Shown here: one piece after another, positions 22,673 through 30,009 of the stretch
Position numbering within the stretch: position 1 is the first letter of the stretch
Layout: each line of letters starts with the position of its first letter
DNA from: JAZGER01 sp036480335
GTDB lineage: Bacteria; Pseudomonadota; Gammaproteobacteria; DSM-19610
Length of the DNA: 43,481 bases
Assembly: GCA_036480335.1 (NCBI GenBank)
Contig: JAZGGH010000079.1
Span: 1 to 43,481 of the forward strand
Direction of reading: 5' to 3'
The notes under the pieces: generated by a model
Database searches by the model: none
What the model saw: only the letters and a program-made list of their open reading frames with translations
What the model was told of the DNA's origin: nothing
Position numbers and translations under genes: made by a program

Positions 22673-24364
22673 ATGGCCAATAAATCTATGACCAAAAATC
22701 GTAAGAATAGATACTCTGCATTGATGTTGAATCTGGTTTACAAGTGTTTGCTGCTAGTCAGTGTTTGCTGCGGTTCTGCAAATATTCTGGCAGCTCAGGG
22801 CACCACAAATCAATTGCTTATAGAGTACCGGGGCACTGCCTTGCAGGTATCGCAGTCAGTGCAGTCTGCGTCGGTGTTTTCTACGGGAGAGTCGTCCGGG
22901 CAACGTCGTTCGTTAGGGGGTAATCGGTATGTTATCCAGTTGCCGCGTGAAATGACGCTGGCAGAAGCCGAGCTGTTTGCGCAAGACATGCTGCAGGACA
23001 GTCAGGTTATTTCTGCTATTCCGAATAAACGTTTTCAAGCGGCGTTTATTCCCAATGACCCTGATTTTTTTGCGCAGTGGAATCTGATTGATGGTGCAGA
23101 TGATCTTGATCCCGATAATCTACCTGTACAAACCTGGGGCATTAATGCAAAAGAAGCCTGGGACATTACCACTGGAAGTGGTGATATTGTGGTGGCAGTG
23201 CTGGACTCGGGTATTCTTCCGCACGCTGACATTAACCCGAATCGCATTCTGCCAGGTTATGATTTTATCAGTGATCCTGAAATAGAAAATGACAGTCAGC
23301 CTGGTCGTGATAGCGATCCTGTCGACCCTGGTACTGCGGTTTTTGCGGGTGAATGTGGTGTTGGTGAGCCTTCGCAGCGTGATAGCTGGCACGGACTGTT
23401 AGTCACCAGTATGATCATTGCAGAAGCGAATAATCATAATTTCATTACCGGTATTGATCATCAGGCAAAAGTTTTGCCTGTCAGAGTACTTGGCAAGTGT
23501 GGTGGGCTGGTGTCGGATATAAATGATGCTATCCGTTGGGCTGCTGGTTTATCAATACCGGGCGTGCCTGCAAACCCAACGCCTGCCAATGTTATCAATC
23601 TCAGCTTCAGCGGTCTCGGTGCCTGTAGCCGTCCGGAGCAGGCAGCGATTAATGATGCTGTTTTGGCGGGTGCTGTGGTTGTTACGGCAGCAGGAAACAG
23701 TGGTGATAATTCGAATCTATACAGCCCGGCAAACTGTAACAATATTATCGCTGTAGGCGCATCGCGGCGTGATGGCGGTGTAACCACCTATACCAATATC
23801 GGAACGGTAACGGATATCAGTGCGCCAGGTGGTGATAGCGACAGCACCACAATGGAGCTGCCTGATGGGCAGGGTGGGGTTGAGACGGTTACAAACAGAA
23901 CGGGACGTTTAATCGGGTTGACGAATAACAATTCCTTTGAGCGCATAGAAGGCACCAGCTTCTCTTCGGCGCAGGTCAGCGCAGCTGCTTCGCTGTTACT
24001 TGCGGTAAAACCCTCATTGAAGCCATGGGAAATTGAGGCAGTTCTGCAAATAACCTCGCGGCCATTTCCTGCCAATGTTGTGACACTTTGCCCGGACAGG
24101 CTCGATGCCTGTTATTCAGCCTGTACAGTACAAACCTGCGGTTCAGGTATTCTCAATATCAAGAATGCCGTCGAGTTTGTTGCAGCAGAAGATGCCGTCA
24201 TTCCTTCAGTTCAACCAATATTCGATTTGGGCAATGGCGGTGGCGGTGGTGGTTGTGTATTGCGATACCAGCAAGAGAGCGGTGTTATCGGTTTAAGCGG
24301 GTTGCTGTTGCCTTTGTTGTTCCTGATGAGGCGGGGTACCGCCAATAAACTGAAGGCCAGCTAG
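22673..24364 (+). CDS. Secreted subtilisin-like (S8) serine protease with C-terminal sorting-type tail
   Basis: A 563-residue exported protease. The N-terminus is basic then hydrophobic (about 14-41), a signal peptide, followed by a short propeptide-like region with residues about 45-120. The S8 catalytic triad is intact: D178 (VAVLDSG), H240 (DSWHG) and S429 (EGTSFSSAQ), with the oxyanion Asn at N342 (AAGNSG). Near the C-terminus, six glycines and C528 are followed by a hydrophobic stretch and RR, then a nine-residue tail, resembling GlyGly-CTERM/JDVT-type sorting tails. It lies 4 bases after gspB. I chose the ATG at 22673; 22688 is possible and no strong ribosome-binding site is visible, so coupling to gspB is likely. 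Confidence 0.88.
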   Translation: MANKSMTKNRKNRYSALMLNLVYKCLLLVSVCCGSANILAAQGTTNQLLIEYRGTALQVSQSVQSASVFSTGESSGQRRSLGGNRYVIQLPREMTLAEAELFAQDMLQDSQVISAIPNKRFQAAFIPNDPDFFAQWNLIDGADDLDPDNLPVQTWGINAKEAWDITTGSGDIVVAVLDSGILPHADINPNRILPGYDFISDPEIENDSQPGRDSDPVDPGTAVFAGECGVGEPSQRDSWHGLLVTSMIIAEANNHNFITGIDHQAKVLPVRVLGKCGGLVSDINDAIRWAAGLSIPGVPANPTPANVINLSFSGLGACSRPEQAAINDAVLAGAVVVTAAGNSGDNSNLYSPANCNNIIAVGASRRDGGVTTYTNIGTVTDISAPGGDSDSTTMELPDGQGGVETVTNRTGRLIGLTNNNSFERIEGTSFSSAQVSAAASLLLAVKPSLKPWEIEAVLQITSRPFPANVVTLCPDRLDACYSACTVQTCGSGILNIKNAVEFVAAEDAVIPSVQPIFDLGNGGGGGGCVLRYQQESGVIGLSGLLLPLLFLMRRGTANKLKAS

Positions 24365-24463
24365 CTCGGCGCCGTAGATACCATCTCCCTACATCAAGAT
24401 CAAGCAGGTAAATTTCCTTTATAGTCAGGTGAGACACACCAACATAGTGGAGGTTTAGTAGCC

Positions 24464-24574
24464 ATAGAAGAAAAAATTCAGGCAATGGAATTCATCTGGA
24501 ATGATCTTTGTAGTCGAGCAGATAACCTGGTTTCGCCTGACTGGCACAAGACTGTACTTGCCGAAGACACGTAA
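24464..24574 (+). pseudogene. Remnant of an addiction-module antitoxin (TIGR02574-like)
   Basis: In frame from 24464, 36 codons encode IEEKIQAMEFIWNDLC, then a Trp-containing SPDWHKTVLAEDT, followed by TAA. This pattern matches the N-terminal half of small antitoxins of the addiction module component family (helix with QAMEx-IW-x-x-L and SPxWH). A good ribosome-binding site (TGGAGG at 24448-24453) precedes it, but the expected ATG position reads ATA and the C-terminal half is missing. The stop codon is followed at once by GCGGATCCACG, a short repeat. No toxin gene follows. I judge it a relic rather than a working antitoxin. Confidence 0.55.
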
Positions 24575-24621
24575 GCGGATCCACGAATAAATCGGTACTG
24601 TTAAATTAAAGCACCGAAAAC

Positions 24622-24650
24622 AAAAAAGGCAGCGATAAGCTGCCTTTTGT
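24622..24650 (-). terminator. Rho-independent terminator of the HU gene
   Basis: AAAAAAGGCAGC and GCTGCCTTTTG form a hairpin around a 5-base loop (GATAA) at 24622-24650. Read on the minus strand, it lies about 20 bases after the HU stop and is followed by a T-rich stretch. It has U-tracts on both sides and could work in both directions, also ending read-through from the protease gene. Confidence 0.88.
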
Positions 24651-24668
24651 TATTTCAGATGTTGGCGG

Positions 24669-25043
24669 TTAAACCATATCTTTCAGGCCTTTCAGGGCCA
24701 ATACCTTGACAATGTTTCTGGTAGGTTTTGCTTTGAACATGGTTTCTTCACCGGTAAAGGGGTTAATACCTTTACGTGCCCTGGTGGCAGGTTTTTTTAC
24801 AACTTTGATTTTCATCAGGCCGGGAACAGTATAGACGCCTGGGCCGTTACGTTTCAAATCACGTTTGATCAGGCGATTCAATGTTTCAAATACAGCGCCA
24901 ATATCTTTCTTGGTTAGGCCGGTCTGGTCAGCAAGATAAGTGAATGTTTCAGCTTTGGTAGTGGCTTTTTTCGCAACAGCAACTTTTTTCTTTGCGGTTT
25001 TCTTAGCAACTTTTTTGGCAACACGTTTCTTTTTTACAGCCAT
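24669..25043 (-). CDS. HU-family DNA-binding protein with lysine-rich N-terminal extension
   Basis: The C-terminal 90 residues are an HU/IHF-type domain: LADQTGLTKKDIGAVFETL, the beta-arm region with ARKGINPFTGEETMFKAKPTRN, and LKGLKDMV at the end. Before it lies a 32-residue tail of Lys, Ala and Val (AVKKKRVAKKVAKKTAKKK), similar to histone H1 tails. HU proteins bend and compact DNA; the extension adds a second, non-specific DNA-binding element. Canonical HU proteins have about 90 residues; here there are 124. A strong ribosome-binding site (AAGGAGAGG) precedes the ATG. It is monocistronic, with its own promoter-like sequence and terminator. Confidence 0.94.
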   Translation of the reverse strand: MAVKKKRVAKKVAKKTAKKKVAVAKKATTKAETFTYLADQTGLTKKDIGAVFETLNRLIKRDLKRNGPGVYTVPGLMKIKVVKKPATRARKGINPFTGEETMFKAKPTRNIVKVLALKGLKDMV

Positions 25044-25099
25044 GTGATCCTCTCCTTAGATATACATCAGATAAATGTATCGTATAAAATGTTGCGCAA

Positions 25100-25128
25100 A
25101 GATAACACATTCAAAATAATAAGTGCAA
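25100..25128 (-). promoter_or_regulatory. Putative sigma70-type promoter of the HU gene
   Basis: Read on the minus strand, TTGCAC (25128-25123) and TTATCT (25105-25100) are separated by 17 bases and lie 57 or more bases upstream of the ATG. The region is AT-rich. A palindrome TTGCGCAA (25092-25099) borders the -10, a possible regulatory site. Confidence 0.45.
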
Positions 25129-25305
25129 CTTTATAGCTGTATGATAGTGTAAAGTTGATTTCTGTTGTCGTTAGAAAGATACAGATCTGATATGTAAATA
25201 TATTTTTCTATATGGATTCTTATGCGCTTGTTGTTAAATATCCCCTGTTTTATAGTGTTATAAGAGTTGTGCAACAATATGACACTATTATTACAGGCTT
25301 AAATT

Positions 25306-26178
25306 ATGTTCAGGATATTGGCAGTTGGTAATGTAACGATTGATGTGATTTTTCAGGTGCCAGTGTATCCAATGGAAAACCAGGAGTTGCGGGCGACCGC
25401 TTACAGTCGGCGGTGTGGTGGTAATGCCGCTAATACGCTGGTAGTGTTAAGCCAGTTAGGTCATCAGTGTAGTTGGTCAGGTGTGTGGGCGGATGAGCCG
25501 GACAACGTTGTTATTTTCAATGAGTTCAGGCATTTTTCTATTTCTAGCGAATCAGCAAAATGTGTGCGACAGGGTAAAAATCCAACCTCGTTTATTTTAA
25601 TCAATGAGCAGACAGGTTCGCGTACCATTACCCATTATCGGGGTCTTGAAGAGCTAGACTTTGCGCATTTTTCAGGCATTGATCTAACACAGTTTGACTG
25701 GATACACTTTGAAGGCAGGAATGTCATTGAAACAAAGAAAATGCTTGAGCATGTGCAACGAGAAGTGCCAGATTGTCCAGTTTCTCTGGAGATAGAAAAG
25801 GCTCGTAAAGGCATCGAAAGCCTGTTTCCATATGCTGGCCTGTTGTTGTTTTCCCAGGCTTATGGGGAAGCGATGGCAGCTGATCCACAGTCATTGCTTG
25901 AACGGGTTCACCAGCAATATGCATGGGTGGATGCTGTGTGTAGTCTTGGTGAGAAAGGTGCAATGGCAATGAGTCGATCAGGAAACCTGCATGTTGCAGA
26001 TGCCTTTGTGCCCGATGTTGTTATTGATACGTTGGGTGCTGGTGATACTTTTAATGCAGCGATGATAGATGCCCGTCTGAAGAATCTAACACTGCCAGCA
26101 TCGCTGGAATATGCCTGCTGGCTGGCGGGCCGTAAATGTGGTCAGGACGGTCTGACAAATTTAGCAAGAGAAGAATAA
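25306..26178 (+). CDS. PfkB-family carbohydrate kinase, ketohexokinase-like
   Basis: A 290-residue ribokinase/PfkB sugar kinase. The N-terminal signature is CGGNAANTLVVLSQLG, and the C-terminal signature DTLGAGDTFNAAMI holds the catalytic Asp of GAGD. RKGIESLFPYAGLLLFSQAY and SLGEKGAMAM are typical internal parts. Relatives include ketohexokinases (fructokinases), ribokinase and adenosine kinase; length and signature resemble the ketohexokinase-like group, but the sugar cannot be told. The start ATG has only a weak ribosome-binding site. Thirteen bases separate it from the Rieske gene. It is not near a sugar transporter. Confidence 0.85.
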   Translation: MFRILAVGNVTIDVIFQVPVYPMENQELRATAYSRRCGGNAANTLVVLSQLGHQCSWSGVWADEPDNVVIFNEFRHFSISSESAKCVRQGKNPTSFILINEQTGSRTITHYRGLEELDFAHFSGIDLTQFDWIHFEGRNVIETKKMLEHVQREVPDCPVSLEIEKARKGIESLFPYAGLLLFSQAYGEAMAADPQSLLERVHQQYAWVDAVCSLGEKGAMAMSRSGNLHVADAFVPDVVIDTLGAGDTFNAAMIDARLKNLTLPASLEYACWLAGRKCGQDGLTNLAREE

Positions 26179-26191
26179 GGTAGCCTAAAAT

Positions 26192-26560
26192 ATGTCCCGC
26201 AATAAAGAAAAAATTGAAGAAGTGATGTTATGCGCAGTTGGCGATCTTGAAGAATCAATGACACGCAGTTTCAGTGTTTCGGTGCGAGGTGAAATGCTGG
26301 ATCTGTTTCTGGTACGACATGATGATGAAATTTATGCCTATCAGAATAGTTGCCCACATACAGGCGGACCGCTTGACTGGGTTCCCGATCAGTTTCTGAA
26401 CCTTGATGGAAATATGATTCAGTGCGCAACCCACGATGCACAGTTCAAGATTGAGGATGGAGTGTGTCAGTCCGGCCCCTGTGTGGGCGACGCTCTGACT
26501 GCCCTGGATATCAGGGTTAAGGGTGGGGTTGTCTGGTTGCAGACAGGGAGTATTTCATAA
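26192..26560 (+). CDS. Rieske [2Fe-2S] protein
   Basis: This 122-residue soluble protein has the Rieske cluster ligands: C-P-H (CPHTGGPLDW) and, about 17 residues later, C-x-x-H (CATHDAQF). The second half keeps DGVCQSGPC before a GDAL segment. The N-terminal part is a normal Rieske beta fold without a signal or membrane segment, so it is likely a ferredoxin-like electron carrier for an oxygenase or other redox partner rather than a bc1-type subunit. It follows the sugar kinase after 13 bases and is convergent with a small minus-strand gene. The partner enzyme is not visible. Confidence 0.9.
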   Translation: MSRNKEKIEEVMLCAVGDLEESMTRSFSVSVRGEMLDLFLVRHDDEIYAYQNSCPHTGGPLDWVPDQFLNLDGNMIQCATHDAQFKIEDGVCQSGPCVGDALTALDIRVKGGVVWLQTGSIS

Positions 26561-26565
26561 AGAGC

Positions 26566-26772
26566 CTACTTTTGGCAGCCCGGCGTAAGTTTATGTAGAG
26601 CCATGTTGATAACAGATAGATGAGTTTCTACGTGCTCGGTATCTTCTTCCAATAGCTGTAGTTGTAGTTCAGTAACCGGGTTCATCATACTGATTTCATG
26701 CCTGTTTCTGGAATCATTTGCCTGCAGTGTTGCTTCCCATTTACCGGTAAGAATATTGTATATCCGGTGCAT
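26566..26772 (-). CDS. Small hypothetical protein
   Basis: A 68-residue reading frame starts with ATG at 26772 behind a good AGGAG ribosome-binding site 8 bases upstream. The open frame continues 171 bases further upstream without a better start, so I choose this one. The product is acidic and helical in look (ELQLQLLEEDTEHVETHLSVINMALHKL), has one Cys near the end and no signal peptide or membrane segment. It resembles no family I recognise. A strong hairpin lies 76 bases upstream of its start. Its stop is 5 bases from the Rieske gene stop (convergent). Confidence 0.55.
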   Translation of the reverse strand: MHRIYNILTGKWEATLQANDSRNRHEISMMNPVTELQLQLLEEDTEHVETHLSVINMALHKLTPGCQK

Positions 26773-26847
26773 AACCTGACTCCTGTGGTATCTGTATAAT
26801 GTGATATAACGGCGTGGGTATGCAAAGATTGAGGCTGATAAAAGTGT

Positions 26848-26867
26848 CGGGCGGACTATGCCGCCCG
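26848..26867. other. GC-rich hairpin in the 5' region of the small minus-strand gene
   Basis: CGGGCGG (26848-26854) and CCGCCCG (26861-26867) form a perfect 7-base stem around a 6-base loop. On the minus strand it is followed by ACACTTTT. It lies 76 bases upstream of the 26772 start and 117 bases upstream of djlA. It could be a terminator-like leader element, a small RNA end or a protein-binding site; nothing here separates these. Confidence 0.5.
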
Positions 26868-26984
26868 GCAAAACCTGATACGGGTGTTGCACTCGCATCT
26901 GGAGGAGAAGAAGCTTTCGCCTATGTAAATAAATATAGTACATTTTTTCTGGAATGCAATGTGTTTTAAACTTTATGTGACGGG

Positions 26985-27803
26985 ATGTGGAAAACGATGA
27001 TCGGAAAATTTCTGGGTGGCTTTTTTGGCTATTGGGTTGCGGGGCTTTTTGGAGCTCTTATTGGCATCTGGTTAGGCCACCGGTTTGATAAGGGGCTGAC
27101 GGGCATAGCCTTTCAGCATGCCGGTGCTTCCAGACCAGAGGATACGCAGCGACTTTTCTTTACCACGATTTTTTCAGTCATGGGGAGTCTGGCCAAATCT
27201 GACGGCAAGGTTACCCAGGACGAAATTAATTTTGCCAGGAATGTAATGGGGCAAATGCAGCTAGATGATGCCATGCGTCGTGAAGCCATTGAGTTGTTCA
27301 ACCGGGGTAAACAGATTGATTTTCCTCTTGAACAAACATTGCTGACATTTCGCCAGGAGTGTGGCAACTACCGTGATTTGCTACGCATGTTTATCGAAAT
27401 CCTGATGCATGTAGCCTATGCGGATGGAGTTCTTGAAACCAGTGAACGCCAGTTTCTTGAGAATGTTCGAGAAATATTGGGTTTCAGTGTATTTGAATTC
27501 CGGCAGATAGAGGCATTGGTCAAGCATGCCAGAGATTTTTCCGGGAATGCGGGTAGTCAATATCAGCGAACCTCTGCGCCAGCCGCTGGACAGGTGCTTG
27601 CTGAGGCCTATGAAATTATGGGTATGACGCCGCAAAGTACTGACCGGGAAGTCAAGACGGCCTACCGCCGCTTAATGAGTCAGCATCACCCCGACAAACT
27701 GGTATCAAAAGGTTTGCCAAAAGAGATGGTTAGATTGGCTACGGAAAAGACACAGGAAATCCAGAAAGCTTATGAACTGATTAAAGAGGCGAGGAAAGTT
27801 TAG
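26985..27803 (+). CDS. djlA: DjlA-type membrane co-chaperone
   Basis: DjlA is an inner-membrane J-protein that stimulates DnaK. The 272-residue product matches E. coli DjlA (271) in length and layout: an N-terminal glycine-zipper-like membrane helix (GKFLGGFFGYWVAGLFGALIG, starting near residue 7), a TerB-like middle domain (about 50-170, with MGSLAKSDGKVTQDE and VAYADGVLETSE) and a C-terminal J domain (about 205-270) with the essential HPD in SQHHPDKL. An ATG 12 bases later is an alternative start. It is flanked by a perfect 12-base hairpin downstream. Cell envelope stress is the usual context of the family. Confidence 0.93.
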   Translation: MWKTMIGKFLGGFFGYWVAGLFGALIGIWLGHRFDKGLTGIAFQHAGASRPEDTQRLFFTTIFSVMGSLAKSDGKVTQDEINFARNVMGQMQLDDAMRREAIELFNRGKQIDFPLEQTLLTFRQECGNYRDLLRMFIEILMHVAYADGVLETSERQFLENVREILGFSVFEFRQIEALVKHARDFSGNAGSQYQRTSAPAAGQVLAEAYEIMGMTPQSTDREVKTAYRRLMSQHHPDKLVSKGLPKEMVRLATEKTQEIQKAYELIKEARKV

Positions 27804-27825
27804 GAGCCATTTGAGCAATCGAACA

Positions 27826-27854
27826 AAGGTACCTCTAATGAATAGAGGTACCTT
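27826..27854 (+). repeat. Perfect 12-base hairpin after djlA (repeat-derived)
   Basis: AAGGTACCTCTA (27826-27837) and TAGAGGTACCTT (27843-27854) form a perfect 12-base stem with a 5-base loop. The right arm plus preceding AA resembles the end motif of the repeat elements (AATCAGAGGTTCC at 18735, ATTAGAGGTGCC at 38180). It probably acts as a 3' hairpin or attenuator between djlA and the convergent copD-like gene, without a long T-run. Confidence 0.7.
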
Positions 27855-27884
27855 AAGTGTTATTAACATGCAGTGTCACTGCGC

Positions 27885-28340
27885 TTAAATATATTTACCA
27901 ACGGCGGCCACAACGATAGTAATAAGACCGATAAGCAGGTTGAGACCGACAAGACGGCGAATCAGATTCAGGTGGTTCGCTGCAGATGACCAGTCGGACG
28001 CTGCAACGGCATTTTTCAGTCGCTTGAACGGTGCAAAAAACAGATGCATGAAAAGCAAAATCATTAGCCAGCCAAGACCCTGCATCAGGTGAACATGCAT
28101 ACCAACAGATGCCATGCCGCCAAAGACTTTGAAGATAATCCAGTATCCCGTTAGCGGTAACAGCAATACAAACCCCCATACCCAGGGGAAATAACCGCTG
28201 AAGCAGGCCGACCAGAGTGTCAGTCGTTGTGGTGGATCAAGGTGGCTAGCAGCCGCCGGACGCAAGATCATATAGGCGAAGAACATTCCCCCGACCCATA
28301 AGACGACAGAGAGTAAATGTAATGTGATAGCGATTGACAT
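27885..28340 (-). CDS. CopD-like integral membrane protein
   Basis: A 151-residue inner-membrane protein with four predicted helices: the first at the start (ITLHLLSVVLWVGGMFFAY), then about 50-70, 80-105 and 125-148. The opening H-x8-GGMFFAYMILRP pattern and the internal VHLMQGLGWLM match the CopD domain family (copper resistance/import and heme-type membrane proteins), with His in the first and third helices that may bind metal or heme. Function as a copper handler is not established for such stand-alone versions. It is convergent with djlA and 66 bases from the next minus-strand gene's stop. Confidence 0.78.
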   Translation of the reverse strand: MSIAITLHLLSVVLWVGGMFFAYMILRPAAASHLDPPQRLTLWSACFSGYFPWVWGFVLLLPLTGYWIIFKVFGGMASVGMHVHLMQGLGWLMILLFMHLFFAPFKRLKNAVAASDWSSAANHLNLIRRLVGLNLLIGLITIVVAAVGKYI

Positions 28341-28406
28341 AATGTAATAATCCCGGCTGTTAATAGTGGTTTATGATCAGAAAGTTCCTGCAGAGTCTAT
28401 CAGATG

Positions 28407-29195
28407 TCAGGGTTTGAAATACCGTTTCAACCAACCGTAAACTGTCCTTACCAAAGCATCATCATAGTTATTGAAAAAATGATCAGCACCGGTGATGCGT
28501 TTTTGTTGATAATCCTTGTTCGCAGATTTAATGGCGGCTTTTTTCCTTGCTGCGGCAGAATGTAGAACGCTATCAAGATCACGACTGCCGTACAGATCAA
28601 ATAACGGTAGCTGAATTTTTTCGATACTATTCAGGATGTTGATATCCGGTGGTAACTCCAGGTCACTGAGACCGATAGTCACTAGCCCTTTAATCTGCGT
28701 ATTTTTCTGTGTGGCGATATACCAGCTTGCCATCGCCGCCCCCAGACTATGACTGACCAGTACGATGGATCGGCTGCCCTGGCTTTGCAGATACTCAGTG
28801 GCCGCCTGAATGCGTGGCGCGGCTTGCTTGAATAATGGGCCGTATTCATGAATATCTACACCGTTGGCCAGTACCGGTAACTGAATAGACAGAGTGCTCC
28901 AGTTGTGTTCCGGCAGGCCAACACGCAACGGGTGGATGACTGCCGGCCAGTCCGGATGGACTCCCAGTCCATGCAGCAGAATGATGGCGCGTTCATTGCT
29001 GGTATTTGCGGATTCAGTAAAAATAGCCATGAATTCCTGTTTGCCTGCTTTGAGAGAAATGCTTTCTCCATCCAGCAAACTGTCGGAAATTTGTTCCGCC
29101 CAGCGTTTTTCTTTCGCTATATCAGAAGCAGACGCCTGTCCATGATTGAGTATTATTAAACTGAAAAGCATTAATAACTGTCTGAAATTAAACAT
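28407..29195 (-). CDS. Exported alpha/beta-hydrolase, DUF3530-like
   Basis: A 262-residue protein with an N-terminal signal peptide (about 1-24, ending SASA) and an alpha/beta hydrolase fold. Landmarks are IILLHGLGVHPDW (oxyanion strand-turn), VSHSLGAAMASWY with the nucleophile Ser in the S-x-S-L-G elbow (usually G-x-S-x-G), and a late ADHFFNNY with the expected His. The layout resembles DUF3530 proteins. I chose the ATG at 29195 because GGAGA sits 7 bases upstream; an ATG 12 bases earlier would add four residues. Location is periplasmic; substrate is unknown. Confidence 0.8.
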   Translation of the reverse strand: MFNFRQLLMLFSLIILNHGQASASDIAKEKRWAEQISDSLLDGESISLKAGKQEFMAIFTESANTSNERAIILLHGLGVHPDWPAVIHPLRVGLPEHNWSTLSIQLPVLANGVDIHEYGPLFKQAAPRIQAATEYLQSQGSRSIVLVSHSLGAAMASWYIATQKNTQIKGLVTIGLSDLELPPDINILNSIEKIQLPLFDLYGSRDLDSVLHSAAARKKAAIKSANKDYQQKRITGADHFFNNYDDALVRTVYGWLKRYFKP

Positions 29196-29311
29196 AAATA
29201 TCTCCATTTTTCTATACCCGAGAGACTATCACCGAGTGGGGAGTTTGCAAGTCTGCCGCGATCAGGTAAAGTGGCTGGTTTCGCCGTTCGTACAACAAGA
29301 GGCTTACTATT

Positions 29312-30001
29312 ATGGCAGATTTCAAGATTGCACCCTCCATCCTGTCAGCAGATTTCGCTCGTCTGGGTGAAGAAGTGGATAACGTGCTCAAAGCAGGTGC
29401 CGACATCGTGCACTTTGATGTCATGGATAATCATTATGTTCCCAACCTGACCATCGGTCCGTTGGTTTGTGATGCTTTGCGCAAGCATGGCGTAACGGCT
29501 GAAATCGATGTGCATCTGATGATTAAACCTGTTGATGCGCTAATACCCGATTTTGCCAAAGCCGGTGCAAGCTATATTACTTTCCATCCGGAAGCCAGTG
29601 ATCATATTGATCGGAGCCTGCAGTTGATTCAGGAACTGGGCTGTAAATCCGGTCTGGTGTTTAACCCTGGAACGCCGCTGGATTGCCTGGAATGGGTGAT
29701 TGATAAAGTGGATATGATTTTGCTGATGTCAGTGAACCCTGGTTTTGGTGGTCAGAGCTTCATCCCTTCCACACTGGATAAATTACGCGCTGCCCGCAAG
29801 ATCATTGATGACAGTGGCCGCAATATTCGTCTCGAGATTGATGGCGGTGTGAAGGTCAATAATATCCGTGAAATTGCTGCAGCCGGAGCAGATACCTTTG
29901 TTGCCGGTTCTGCTATCTTTGGCGCTGCTAACGACAGTGATACCAACATATATAATACTGTTGTCGGTGAAATGCGTGCCGAACTGGCAAAAGCAGGTTA
30001 A
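29312..30001 (+). CDS. rpe: Ribulose-phosphate 3-epimerase
   Basis: Rpe interconverts ribulose 5-phosphate and xylulose 5-phosphate in the pentose phosphate and Calvin cycles. The 229-residue TIM-barrel protein keeps APSILSADFARLGEE near the start, HFDVMDNHYVPNLTIGP, IDVHLMIKP, MSVNPGFGGQSFIP, LEIDGGVKVNN and the phosphate loop VAGSAIFG. Metal-binding His and Asp residues are present in the HFDVMD, DVHLM and IDGGV segments. A GAGG ribosome-binding site precedes the ATG. It is 8 bases from gph, and this rpe-gph-trpE order is typical of gammaproteobacteria. Confidence 0.97.
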   Translation: MADFKIAPSILSADFARLGEEVDNVLKAGADIVHFDVMDNHYVPNLTIGPLVCDALRKHGVTAEIDVHLMIKPVDALIPDFAKAGASYITFHPEASDHIDRSLQLIQELGCKSGLVFNPGTPLDCLEWVIDKVDMILLMSVNPGFGGQSFIPSTLDKLRAARKIIDDSGRNIRLEIDGGVKVNNIREIAAAGADTFVAGSAIFGAANDSDTNIYNTVVGEMRAELAKAG

Positions 30002-30009
30002 TCATTTCC

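Noticed and set aside
24388..24405. ATCAAGATCAAG near 24395 as a possible FNR site.
   Set aside because: Only one half-site is good and the downstream frame is a relic, so no target makes sense.
25260..25305. GTTGTGCAAC-type palindrome upstream of the PfkB gene as an operator.
   Set aside because: A related TTGCGCAA lies before the HU gene but the similarity is short; no regulator identified.
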